64,000 bases of DNA from positions 620,001-684,000 of the forward strand of contig NZ_VNIA01000002.1 in the NCBI RefSeq assembly GCF_008124875.1. The letters are read 5' to 3'. The notes beneath the pieces were generated by a model. That model saw nothing but the letters and a program-made list of their open reading frames with translations, was not told the origin of the DNA and searched no databases. Position 1 is the first letter of the stretch. Each line of letters begins with the position of its first letter. This document shows, one piece after another, positions 18,401-25,185 of this stretch. Both the position numbers and the translations under genes were made by a program. This DNA comes from Tenacibaculum adriaticum (GTDB lineage: Bacteria; Bacteroidota; Bacteroidia; Flavobacteriales; Flavobacteriaceae).

Positions 18401-18732
18401 TTGTAAATGACTTTCAAATTTTAGCATCAAGGTTTCAGAACTACATATCATCACAATTTAGTTTAGAAAAACTAACACGCAAACTCGATAACTGGCACGA
18501 ATTAGACTTTGCAGACTTTATAAAAGAACTCAACAAAGCCATTAAAAAAGCAGGTGGCACACCGCTTACCAAAAAAGACGAGTTTGAGTGGTTAGAACTC
18601 TTCGAGGATAACAAGAAAAAAGCCCAAGAGTTACAAACCCAAATTACTCAAACAGAAAAAACAATTGACACTATGGTGTACGATTTATATAGCTTAACAC
18701 AAGAAGAACGAGAGATTGTTGAAAATTCATAA
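15463..18732 (+). CDS. type IIG restriction-modification enzyme (Eco57I-like)
   Basis: A 1089-residue single-chain R-M enzyme. The N-terminal nuclease domain shows the PD-(D/E)xK pattern D88 ... E102-L-K104. After a helical connector, the N6-adenine methyltransferase has motif I DPACGSGAF (470-478) and motif IV NPPY (607-610). A TaqI-like target-recognition domain occupies about 720-990 and a coiled-coil C-terminus ends the chain. It should methylate its own site and cut unmethylated DNA. Two REP-like palindromes lie in frame inside it: one encodes VIASEARQS (224-232) in the connector, the other SLRGGTTKQS (585-594) just before NPPY. The frame is intact, so both seem tolerated. It is co-directional with the XRE and Argonaute genes. 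Confidence 0.9.
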   Translation: MALFQTSVLKTYLAQQDNSVVERAYKKYTKYFHNATIQENIKNSKEEQYQAKFLDELFVNVLGYTLNPKPNFNITTEFKNQKGAGKADGAILKETKAIGVIELKGTNTKDLESIRKQAFDYKANQKGCVYVITSNFEKLRFYINDATEFLEFNLFQLAPEEFALMHLCLQKDNILNNLPLTIKEASLVEEDKITKQFYNDYSVFKRELFRDLVKRNAKRLKQNVIASEARQSHNGDDSTELKALEKNVKLSLFKKSQKLIDRFLFIFFAEDRDLLPPNSTIQILDKWKADIDFGDERPLYNLFKQYFHFLDEGRKGTTSRAEIYAYNGGLFKPDAILDSLEIDDDLLYKHAYKLAKYDFSSQVDVNILGHIFENSLNEIESVNAEIEGGEFDKQKSKRKKDGVFYTPKYITKYIVENTVGKLCQEKKDQLGFKEEAYFEIKKGTHQNTKKQLLEVLDNYRAWLLQITICDPACGSGAFLNQALDFLIKEHRYIDELKAKVLGGGLILSDIENTILENNIYGVDLNEESVEIAKLSLWLRTAQPRRKLNDLSNNIKCGNSLIDSKTVAGDKAFNWQQEFPQIFNPSLRGGTTKQSADVKQGFDVIIGNPPYVRAELLTNYLGYFEKNYSVYHSASDLFAYFYELGSKIINDNGLMGYISNTFDKTTAGKVLREYLTNKTSLKEYIDFTEVQIFEGATTYPVIIILENGVGKDCNFKYIKIPKIAQSRVIDIDNENEIQVLQSSLNSKSWSFLSVGMANIFNKILQHTNLRDKYGKCYYGVKTALNDAFIIDNNWSFSEHIKPILEGKEIKKWNVQKVEQKLILFKSKWTNEVYANQSSETEKLESLIKDFPQIFNHLLSFKERAIKRYDQGDYWWELRNCAYYDLFEKPKIIFPNLQNTNKFCFDSIGTFVNAPAVFLPVNSKALLCVLNSKIVWEFLKSICVVRSGGYIEVKPQYFEQIPIPEIKNESALESKANTVIELVNDFQILASRFQNYISSQFSLEKLTRKLDNWHELDFADFIKELNKAIKKAGGTPLTKKDEFEWLELFEDNKKKAQELQTQITQTEKTIDTMVYDLYSLTQEEREIVENS
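16132..16161 (+). repeat. REP-like palindrome A, in frame inside the R-M gene
   Basis: The element begins GTCATTGCGAGCGAAGC and ends GCAATCTCAT, with ATTGC/GCAAT as the symmetric ends. It is translated as VIASEARQSH in the connector of the type IIG enzyme. Related copies lie at 17214, 18748, 29075 and 30070. Confidence 0.75.
17214..17243 (+). repeat. REP-like palindrome B, in frame inside the R-M gene
   Basis: It runs from GTCATTGCGAGGAGGC to GAAGCAATCT and is translated SLRGGTTKQS. It lies in the variable loop directly before methyltransferase motif IV NPPY; in relatives I remember, that loop is shorter. Confidence 0.75.
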
Positions 18733-18747
18733 AAATTAATAATAGTT

Positions 18748-18780
18748 GTCATTGCGAGAAGCGCAGCGACGTGGCAATCT
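18748..18780 (+). repeat. REP-like palindrome C, between the R-M and Argonaute genes
   Basis: It begins GTCATTGCGAGAAGCG, has a GCGCAGCGACGTGG centre and ends GGCAATCT. It is the only non-coding copy of this family noted here and can form a hairpin in the 100-bp gap. It might modulate read-through from the R-M gene into the Argonaute gene. Confidence 0.75.
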
Positions 18781-18832
18781 TTTAAATTGAAACTAAAAAA
18801 ATAAATATGTAATACTGAAAATCCCAATACCA

Positions 18833-20944
18833 ATGCAAGAACACCTCAAAACGAACATACTCAACTTTAAATGGCCTAATAGTGCGCCTACCATTTATTT
18901 AACTTTAGAGGATATAGAAGGTAGTCATCCTATCCATAAATCTAAATTTTCAAGGCAGATTAAAGAGGTGTTTCCAGATACAGACTTATCTAACACAGAC
19001 CAAATATTTACAACATTTACAACAGAAATACCAGATGCACCAAGCATTAAGCTAAATTTAGTAGATGGTAGAGAATTAAGAATTTACAAGCAATTCCTTA
19101 AACATCAATTAAGAAGCTATTTTAAATCTAAAGACTATATAGTAGTAAAAAACTTCGTTGGTGATGTACAAGTGTGGATGCCTTCAAAAAAAGGGAATAC
19201 AGCAGACTATAACCTCTACTATAAATTTTCATTTAAAATACAGTTTGCAAAACTCACAGACTTACCAGAGTTAATTGTATCATACGATGGTACTTCAAAA
19301 GTCCTTACAACGTCGGTTAAGGATATAGAGGATTCAGAGTTAATAAGGCGTTGTGTATATGGTCAAAAAACGTTCAATTACCAAATGGACCTCGACACAG
19401 AGGAAAAACAAGAATTTTACAATGCTATTCAGTTTGACCAAGCATTCCCAATTTTTAGTTTACCATTAGCACGAGCATTAGATATACCTATTGAAGAACC
19501 AGTAAGACCAGCCAACAAATACCAAAAGTATGTAGCACTTATTAATAATTTTGCAACCAACTATCTATTTACAGAAGACTTTAAAGCCATATTTCCGTTT
19601 AAGAATGATGCGTTTATTGATGTGCCACTCAATCGTATCAATCACATTGACCCACAAGTAGGATTATTAGAATTTGGTAAAGACCAATACGGTAACAAGA
19701 AAACCCATTTAGTGCCTAAATTGGCAATGAATAACCTCAACCCTTACAAAAGACCCAACAACCAAAACATTAAGTTTTTCTTTGTGTACCATACGTCACA
19801 TAAAGAAGCAATTAAAACCTTTTACAATAACCTCAAAACTGGTGTTACTGCGGATAAAAAATATTTTAAAGGGATTGAGGCTTATGTAAATATTAAGGCT
19901 TCAACTTCTAAAGAACATTTTATTGAGTTTACCAACGAAAACAACCCAATACCAGAAATAACAGAGCAATTAGAAAACCTTTCGTTTGACCACGATAATG
20001 TGCGTTATGCAGCTTTCTATTTAAGTCCTTTCGATAAGTATACACCAAATCCCGAAGACCGAGAAATCTATATTCAAATCAAAGAACTCTTTTTAAACGA
20101 AGGCATTGTTACACAAGTTGTAGATTATGAAAAAATGGTGGTCAATATCGAGAATCAATACAACTTCCAATTTTCATTGCAAAATATGGCGTTGGCAATT
20201 CACGCCAAATTAGGTGGTGCACCTTGGAAACTCGCAGTAACTGATAAAAAGGAATTAGTAATTGGTGTTGGTGCATTTACCAATCAAGGCGAAAACAGAC
20301 GGTATATTGCAAGTGCTTTTAGTTTTCAAAACAATGGCTTGTTTAGAAAGTTCGAGTATTTCGACCAAAGCGAAACAGACCTATTAGCAGGTAGTATATG
20401 TAAAGCCATAAGAGATTTTACATCGGTTGCAGAAGCAGATAAAGTAGTGATTCACTTTTATAAGGAAATGAGTTACGAGGAACTAAAACCAATTATTAGA
20501 GGGATGCATACATTAGGCTTAAAAATTCCACTCTACATTCTAAATATCAATAAAACAGAAGCAGAAGATATTATTGCTTACGACCTTAATTGGAATAAAA
20601 AGCTAATGCCAGTTAGTGGGACATACATACGAATTAGCGAAAATCAATTCCTATTGTTTAATAATGCACGTTATCCAAGTGACCGTTTTTATTCAGATAC
20701 AGATGGTTATCCATTCCCAATAAAGATAAAAATAAGCAGTCCAGATGAAGATGCTTTTGAAGATGCAGATGTAGTGTTAGAATTATTAACACAAGTGTAT
20801 CAGTTTAGCAGATTGTATTGGAAATCACTTCGACAACAAAATGTTCCAATCACTATAAAATATCCAGAAATGGTAGCACAAATAGCACCACGATTTAATA
20901 ATGGTGTTCCAGACGATGCCAAAGATGCCTTATGGTTTTTGTAA
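18833..20944 (+). CDS. prokaryotic Argonaute with degenerate PIWI active site (long-B-like)
   Basis: A 703-residue Argonaute. Residues about 310-445 look like a MID domain (YIQIKELFLNEGIVTQVV, with the Lys and Gln that contact the guide 5' end). Residues 450-703 form PIWI, with the hallmark KLGGAPWKL (459-467) and the C-terminal FSRLYWKS and TIKYPEMVA. The first catalytic Asp is replaced (IGVG, Gly 480 where IGxD is expected) and the usual HRDG reads HFYK (541-544), so it should bind but not cut targets. Long-B Argonautes of similar size are known to be inactive and to work with partner effectors. Here the neighbours are the type IIG enzyme 100 bp upstream and metal genes downstream. A partnership with the R-M enzyme is my inference. 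Confidence 0.85.
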   Translation: MQEHLKTNILNFKWPNSAPTIYLTLEDIEGSHPIHKSKFSRQIKEVFPDTDLSNTDQIFTTFTTEIPDAPSIKLNLVDGRELRIYKQFLKHQLRSYFKSKDYIVVKNFVGDVQVWMPSKKGNTADYNLYYKFSFKIQFAKLTDLPELIVSYDGTSKVLTTSVKDIEDSELIRRCVYGQKTFNYQMDLDTEEKQEFYNAIQFDQAFPIFSLPLARALDIPIEEPVRPANKYQKYVALINNFATNYLFTEDFKAIFPFKNDAFIDVPLNRINHIDPQVGLLEFGKDQYGNKKTHLVPKLAMNNLNPYKRPNNQNIKFFFVYHTSHKEAIKTFYNNLKTGVTADKKYFKGIEAYVNIKASTSKEHFIEFTNENNPIPEITEQLENLSFDHDNVRYAAFYLSPFDKYTPNPEDREIYIQIKELFLNEGIVTQVVDYEKMVVNIENQYNFQFSLQNMALAIHAKLGGAPWKLAVTDKKELVIGVGAFTNQGENRRYIASAFSFQNNGLFRKFEYFDQSETDLLAGSICKAIRDFTSVAEADKVVIHFYKEMSYEELKPIIRGMHTLGLKIPLYILNINKTEAEDIIAYDLNWNKKLMPVSGTYIRISENQFLLFNNARYPSDRFYSDTDGYPFPIKIKISSPDEDAFEDADVVLELLTQVYQFSRLYWKSLRQQNVPITIKYPEMVAQIAPRFNNGVPDDAKDALWFL

Positions 20945-20948
20945 TTAA

Positions 20949-20985
20949 TTTGCACAACCATTGCATCATTAAATTTTTATCTTTG
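20949..20985 (+). promoter_or_regulatory. promoter with candidate operator for the DUF6660/TonB-receptor genes
   Basis: A -33-like TTTG (20949-20952) and a perfect -7 TATCTTTG (20978-20985) are 25 bp apart, longer than usual. TTGCACAACCATTGCAT (20950-20966) overlaps the -33 box and is very like ATGCACTTCCATTGCAC at 23964-23980. This suggests a shared repressor, perhaps the Fur-type protein encoded at 23547. Confidence 0.55.
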
Positions 20986-20990
20986 TAATT

Positions 20991-21308
20991 GTGAAATTTG
21001 TAACAATCATATTATCCTTAATAATACTATTGCTTTCAGCAAAGCCTTGTTCTGATGGTCAAAACATAGAAGACCAGCATCAAGACGACATAAGTGTTAA
21101 TCACAACCATCAAGAAGATAGTGACGATTCTTGTCCTATTACGTGTATCTGCAATTGTTGTGGTTTGTCCATTACTTACGAACCAATCAAGACATTTGAT
21201 TTAAAACTCAATATTGAAATCTCATCGGAGTTAATTTCTACATATCAACCTATTTATAGGTTTAACTTCCTTTCCAATATTTGGCAACCGCCACAAGTAA
21301 TAAGCTAA
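20991..21308 (+). CDS. small secreted metal-associated protein (DUF6660-like)
   Basis: A 105-residue exported protein starting at a GTG and MKFVTIILSLIILLLS, a signal peptide ending near Ala 17. The mature part is rich in His, Asp and Cys (NHNHQEDSDDSCP, then CICNCCG), likely metal ligands. It resembles DUF6660 proteins found before TonB receptors in Bacteroidota metal loci. The -7 box ends only five bases before the GTG, so the mRNA may be almost leaderless. A role in periplasmic binding or sensing of a metal is inferred from composition and context. Confidence 0.7.
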   Translation: MKFVTIILSLIILLLSAKPCSDGQNIEDQHQDDISVNHNHQEDSDDSCPITCICNCCGLSITYEPIKTFDLKLNIEISSELISTYQPIYRFNFLSNIWQPPQVIS

Positions 21309-21357
21309 AACGTTTCGATTTTAAATCAATTATTTAGTTAATTACAATTATAATTCA

Positions 21358-23544
21358 ATGAATAAATACCTATTGAGTATAAAGCTCATATTAATACTTT
21401 GCCTATCGTTACAGGCACAAACATCAGACATACAAATAAAAGTCCTAACAGAAGCTGAAAACGAGCCTTTATTGGGTGCTACGGTTTACTTTGAAGCATT
21501 AGAAAAAGGAGCAGTAACCGATTTTGATGGTATTGCAACTTTTACAGAAATTCCAGATGGTCAGCATCAAATAATTATTTCTTTTTTAGGCTTTGAAACA
21601 TTTGAGACAACAATTCAAATTCCAAGTAATACAGAATTAATGTTTAAACTAAAAGAGGGCGGTAATCAATTAGATGCTGTAGTATTGCAATCTTCAAGAA
21701 GTACAAGAACCGTAAGAAAAATACCGACACGTATAGAGTTTATAGGTGCAGAGGAATTAGGAGAAAAAGCTATAATGAATCCTACTAATATTTCTATGGT
21801 GCTTCGAGAAAGTACAGGAATACAAATGCAACAAACATCATTAAGTAGTGGGAGTACCAATATTCGTATTCAAGGATTAGATGGTAGGTACACACAACTT
21901 TTAAGAGATGGGTTTCCATTATATGGTGGTTTCTCAAGTGGGTTAAGTATTTTACAAATACCACCTTTAGACTTACAACAATTTGAAATTATAAAAGGAA
22001 GTTCATCAACACTTTATGGTGGAGGTGCTATTGCAGGATTAGTAAATATGGTATCTAAAACACCAGACTATGAACCTGCATTAGACATAATGCTTACACA
22101 AACACAAGCGTTAGGAAGTACAGCCAATGTGTTTTATAGCAAACGAAATGAAAAATTCGGTGTTTCACTTTACGGTTCTGGTCATTATCAAAAAGCATAC
22201 GACCCAGAAGATGATGGTTTTAGCAACCTACCAAATACAACATCAATTTCATTTAATCCTAAATTGTTTTATTACCCATCAGAGAAAACAACACTTTGGT
22301 TTGGATTAAACGGTACGTATGATGATAGAATTGGTGGAGATATGACAAAAATTGAAAGTGGAGAAAATGGCATACATCAATATACTGAAGAAAACAATTC
22401 AAAACGATTAAGCAGTCAATTGGTATATCAAACACAATTAGATTCCGTTAGTTCATTAGAATTTAAAAATAGTGTCTCTTTTTTCGATAGGAATTTAACC
22501 GTTCCGGATTTCAATTTTGATGGTAAGCAAACAAACACGTTTACTGAAATATCTTATAACACAGCTTCAGATAAAACGGATTGGATAGTTGGAGCTAATC
22601 TTTATACCTCAAATTTTGATGAAAACGATAATGCACCATTACAGCGAGACCAAAAAGATGTAACCTTTGGTGCATTTGCAAATAATATCTTTGACATATC
22701 AGATAATTGGATATTGGAAACTGGATTAAGAGCAGATTATAATACGGATTTCGGTTTCTTTCCACTTCCAAGAATTTCATTACTTTATAAAAACAATAGT
22801 GGATTTTCAAGTAGAATTGGTGGAGGTTTAGGATATAAGATTCCTGATATTTTTACAGAAGAAGCAGAGTATATTAACTTTGAAAATGTGCTTGCAATAG
22901 ATAAATCTACAGTAGATGCAGAACGTTCTTATGGTGTTAATTTCGATGTGAATTATCAAACACGATTATCGGATGAGATTGGTTTTTCCATAAACCAATT
23001 ATTCTATGTGACTGCTATTAATGATGGACTGCTTTTAAATTCAACAGATAACGGATTTTTTCAATTTGAAAATGCTTCAGATAAAATATTCAGCAAAGGT
23101 TCAGAAACGAACATCAAATTTACATATAAGGATTTTAGATGGTTTTTAAATTATGCATTTATTGATACAAGGCTAAATTATTTAGAAGGCAATCCTCAAA
23201 AACCCTTAACAGCAAAACATAATGCAGGTAGTGTTATAATGTACGAATCTAAAAAATGGCGCATAGGTTATGAAACTTATTATACAGGGAAACAGTTCTT
23301 GTCTAATGGTACAGAAACTACAGACTTTGTAACTATGGGTTTAATGGTGATGCGTAACTTTAAATTGGGAAGTGTATTTGTAAATTTCGAAAACTTTACA
23401 GATAGAAGACAAAGCAGGTTTTCACCTTTGGTTTTACCACCGCACGAAAATCCTGTTTTCCCAGAAATATATGCGCCTACAGATGGTTTTATATTTAGTG
23501 TAGGACTTATTATTAAACCATTTGGTAACGAAGACGACGATTAA
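21358..23544 (+). CDS. TonB-dependent outer-membrane receptor
   Basis: A 728-residue receptor. The signal peptide (MNKYLLSIKLILILCLSLQA) is followed by a carboxypeptidase-regulatory-like beta-sandwich (about 24-105), the plug domain (about 120-235; GLDGRYTQLLRDGFPLYGG, then LYGGGAIAGLVNMV) and a 22-strand barrel that ends in a receptor-type C-terminus. It lies between the DUF6660-like gene and a Fur-family regulator (2 bp gap), within the metal block. Import of a metal chelate under control of that regulator is plausible; the substrate is not readable from sequence. Confidence 0.9.
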   Translation: MNKYLLSIKLILILCLSLQAQTSDIQIKVLTEAENEPLLGATVYFEALEKGAVTDFDGIATFTEIPDGQHQIIISFLGFETFETTIQIPSNTELMFKLKEGGNQLDAVVLQSSRSTRTVRKIPTRIEFIGAEELGEKAIMNPTNISMVLRESTGIQMQQTSLSSGSTNIRIQGLDGRYTQLLRDGFPLYGGFSSGLSILQIPPLDLQQFEIIKGSSSTLYGGGAIAGLVNMVSKTPDYEPALDIMLTQTQALGSTANVFYSKRNEKFGVSLYGSGHYQKAYDPEDDGFSNLPNTTSISFNPKLFYYPSEKTTLWFGLNGTYDDRIGGDMTKIESGENGIHQYTEENNSKRLSSQLVYQTQLDSVSSLEFKNSVSFFDRNLTVPDFNFDGKQTNTFTEISYNTASDKTDWIVGANLYTSNFDENDNAPLQRDQKDVTFGAFANNIFDISDNWILETGLRADYNTDFGFFPLPRISLLYKNNSGFSSRIGGGLGYKIPDIFTEEAEYINFENVLAIDKSTVDAERSYGVNFDVNYQTRLSDEIGFSINQLFYVTAINDGLLLNSTDNGFFQFENASDKIFSKGSETNIKFTYKDFRWFLNYAFIDTRLNYLEGNPQKPLTAKHNAGSVIMYESKKWRIGYETYYTGKQFLSNGTETTDFVTMGLMVMRNFKLGSVFVNFENFTDRRQSRFSPLVLPPHENPVFPEIYAPTDGFIFSVGLIIKPFGNEDDD

Positions 23545-23546
23545 TT

Positions 23547-23960
23547 ATGGAAACAATAGAACAAGTATTAGAATCAAAAAACATACGAGTTACTGCAATG
23601 CGTATGTTAATTTATAAGTTCCTAGTTGAGAAGGAGGTTGCAGTAACATTGAGTGATATTGAAAACGCATTTGAAAAAGCAGATAGAACAACACTTTACA
23701 GGACTATTAAAACCTTTGAAGAGAAAGTCATTGTTCATCAAATAGACGATGGTACAGGAATTACGAAATATGCGTTATGCGAAGAGGGATGTAATTGTGA
23801 TATAAAAAACGATTTGCATTTACATTTCCATTGTAATAATTGCAATGAAACCATTTGCCTAACAGAACATAAAATACCACAAATTAAAGTACCTGATGGC
23901 TTTGTTTCGGAAAATGTAAACTTGGTTGTAAAAGGTATATGTGATAAGTGTAGTGGATAA
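23547..23960 (+). CDS. Fur-family metal-responsive regulator
   Basis: A 137-residue Fur/Zur/PerR-type protein. The N-terminal winged helix (VTAMRMLIYKFLVEKEVAV, then RTTLYRTIKTFEEKVIVHQ) is followed by a metal-sensing dimer domain with HLHFHCNNCNETICL and the C-terminal CDKCSG. The two CxxC pairs suggest a structural zinc site. It is probably in one operon with the TonB receptor. The repeated TGCAC-N2-CCATTGCA sites at 20950 and 23964 flank this operon and are good operator candidates. Which metal it senses is unknown. Confidence 0.88.
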   Translation: METIEQVLESKNIRVTAMRMLIYKFLVEKEVAVTLSDIENAFEKADRTTLYRTIKTFEEKVIVHQIDDGTGITKYALCEEGCNCDIKNDLHLHFHCNNCNETICLTEHKIPQIKVPDGFVSENVNLVVKGICDKCSG

Positions 23961-23963
23961 CAA

Positions 23964-24000
23964 ATGCACTTCCATTGCACTTACTATTAAATTACTTTTA
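23964..24000 (+). promoter_or_regulatory. second copy of the metal-block operator, with a weak -7 box
   Basis: ATGCACTTCCATTGCAC (23964-23980) matches the element at 20950-20966 at 13 of 17 positions. A TACTTTTA box follows at 23993-24000, at nearly the same distance (29 versus 28 bp). It would drive the DUF3703-MerTP-ZntA genes. Confidence 0.5.
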
Positions 24001-24016
24001 TCCAAAATTAGTGGAT

Positions 24017-24379
24017 ATGAAGTTTAATACTAAAATACCTAAACATATCAAACAGGCTTATATCGAAGAATTAAAACAATACAGTTTCTGTTTAGAAAAT
24101 AAGCGGTTTGGTAATGCTTGGTTTCATTTAGAACGCAGTCATATAATAGGACAGTCTTATCCTATAGAACATACCTATTCACATTGGCTAATGCTAAAGT
24201 TTGGATTTAGACAAAAAGATACTAAAGAAGTATTCGGTCAAATTATTAGATTGCTTGTTGGTGGTTGGAAATCATTTATAAATCACGTTCCTCTTGGTAA
24301 TACAGGTGGCGCAAACGTACCACCATTAAAACGTATGCCTATTCCAAATGACATTGAAAAAGTATTAGATATAGAATGA
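24017..24379 (+). CDS. DUF3703 family protein
   Basis: A 120-residue soluble protein (MKFNTKIPKHIKQAYIEEL at the start), His-rich in the middle (AWFHLERSHIIGQSYPIEHTYSHW, read in part), with the GGWKSFINHVPLGNTGGANV segment typical of DUF3703. The family is frequently found in mercury and copper loci of Bacteroidota and Proteobacteria; its biochemical function is not established. The ATG at 24017 is preferred to an upstream TTG that lies inside the operator. It overlaps the merTP start by four bases (ATGA). Confidence 0.82.
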   Translation: MKFNTKIPKHIKQAYIEELKQYSFCLENKRFGNAWFHLERSHIIGQSYPIEHTYSHWLMLKFGFRQKDTKEVFGQIIRLLVGGWKSFINHVPLGNTGGANVPPLKRMPIPNDIEKVLDIE

Positions 24380-24963
24380 AAAATAAATTAGCGGTTACAA
24401 GTATCCTAACAGCAATCACAGCTTCATTGTGTTGCATCACACCAGTTTTGGCATTAATTGCAGGAACAAGTGGTGTAGCTTCAACTTTTTCTTGGATAGA
24501 ACCATTTAGACCTTACTTAATAGGGCTAACTATATTAGTTCTTCTCTTTGCTTGGTATCAAAAATTAAAACCAGAAAAAGAAATCGACTGTGAATGTGAA
24601 ACGGATAAAAAACCAAAATTTATTCAGTCAAAAACCTTTTTAGGAGTTGTAACAGTATTCGCAATAGTGATGTTGGCATTTCCATACTACTCAAGTATGT
24701 TTTATCCAAATTCAGAGAAACAAATTGTTGTCGTTGATAAATCAAATATCAAAACAACAGAGTATAAAATAAGTGGAATGACTTGTCCCAGTTGTGAAGC
24801 TCACGTAAACCACGAAGTAAATAAACTTAACGGAATTGTGAACTCAAAAACATCATACAAGAATGGTAACGCAATCATTGAGTATGACCAAACTAAAACT
24901 AATGAATTAGAAATTGAGAAAGCAATTAATTCTACAGGTTATAAAGTAACTGATAAAAATTAA
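24376..24963 (+). CDS. merTP: mercuric transport fusion protein MerTP
   Basis: A 195-residue inner-membrane protein. The N-terminal half resembles MerT: TM1 contains a vicinal Cys pair (SLCCITP, 18-24), followed by further membrane helices (about 45-62 and 90-110) and a CECETDKK loop. The C-terminal 65 residues form a MerP-like HMA domain with GMTCPSC. In known systems MerP and MerT pass Hg(II) to the cytoplasm for reduction by MerA. No merA is visible in this island, so the final fate of the metal is unclear; export by the neighbouring ATPase is one possibility. The gene is coupled to the DUF3703 gene upstream. Confidence 0.9.
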   Translation: MKNKLAVTSILTAITASLCCITPVLALIAGTSGVASTFSWIEPFRPYLIGLTILVLLFAWYQKLKPEKEIDCECETDKKPKFIQSKTFLGVVTVFAIVMLAFPYYSSMFYPNSEKQIVVVDKSNIKTTEYKISGMTCPSCEAHVNHEVNKLNGIVNSKTSYKNGNAIIEYDQTKTNELEIEKAINSTGYKVTDKN

Positions 24964-24968
24964 AATTG

Positions 24969-25175
24969 ATGCAAACTATATTAAAATCTGAAATCACTTG
25001 CCCAACCTGTGGTCATAAAAAGGAAGAAGATATGCCAACAAATGCCTGTCAATTCTTTTATGAATGTGAGAAATGTAAAACAGTTTTAAAACCAAACAAA
25101 GGAGATTGTTGTGTGTATTGTTCTTATGGTACAGTTCCTTGTCCACCAATTCAACAAAACAAAAGTTGTTGTTAA
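24969..25175 (+). CDS. GDCCVxC domain protein
   Basis: A 68-residue Cys-rich protein (MQTILKSEITCPTCGHKK...). It has a CPTC pair, a CEKC pair and the signature GDCCVYCSYGTVPCPP, ending in SCC. The family GDCCVxC includes selenoproteins in which one Cys is Sec; here all positions are Cys. It accompanies merTP in many Bacteroidota loci and is probably a cytoplasmic metal chaperone or chelator. It starts 5 bp after merTP, with an ATG rather than the overlapping TTG at 24966. Confidence 0.85.
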   Translation: MQTILKSEITCPTCGHKKEEDMPTNACQFFYECEKCKTVLKPNKGDCCVYCSYGTVPCPPIQQNKSCC

Positions 25176-25185
25176 AACTAACTTG

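Noticed and set aside
15463..18732. The R-M gene as a pseudogene because of inserted palindromes
   Set aside because: The frame is continuous over 1089 codons, and the nuclease and methyltransferase motifs are intact.
16132..18780. The GTCATTGCG...GCAATCT repeats as a CRISPR array
   Set aside because: Copies are hundreds to thousands of bases apart, imperfect and mostly inside genes, so there is no repeat-spacer pattern.
18833..20944. Short Argonaute with a partner APAZ protein
   Set aside because: The chain is 703 residues with about 300 residues before MID, and no separate APAZ/SIR2/TIR gene is adjacent; long-B type fits better.
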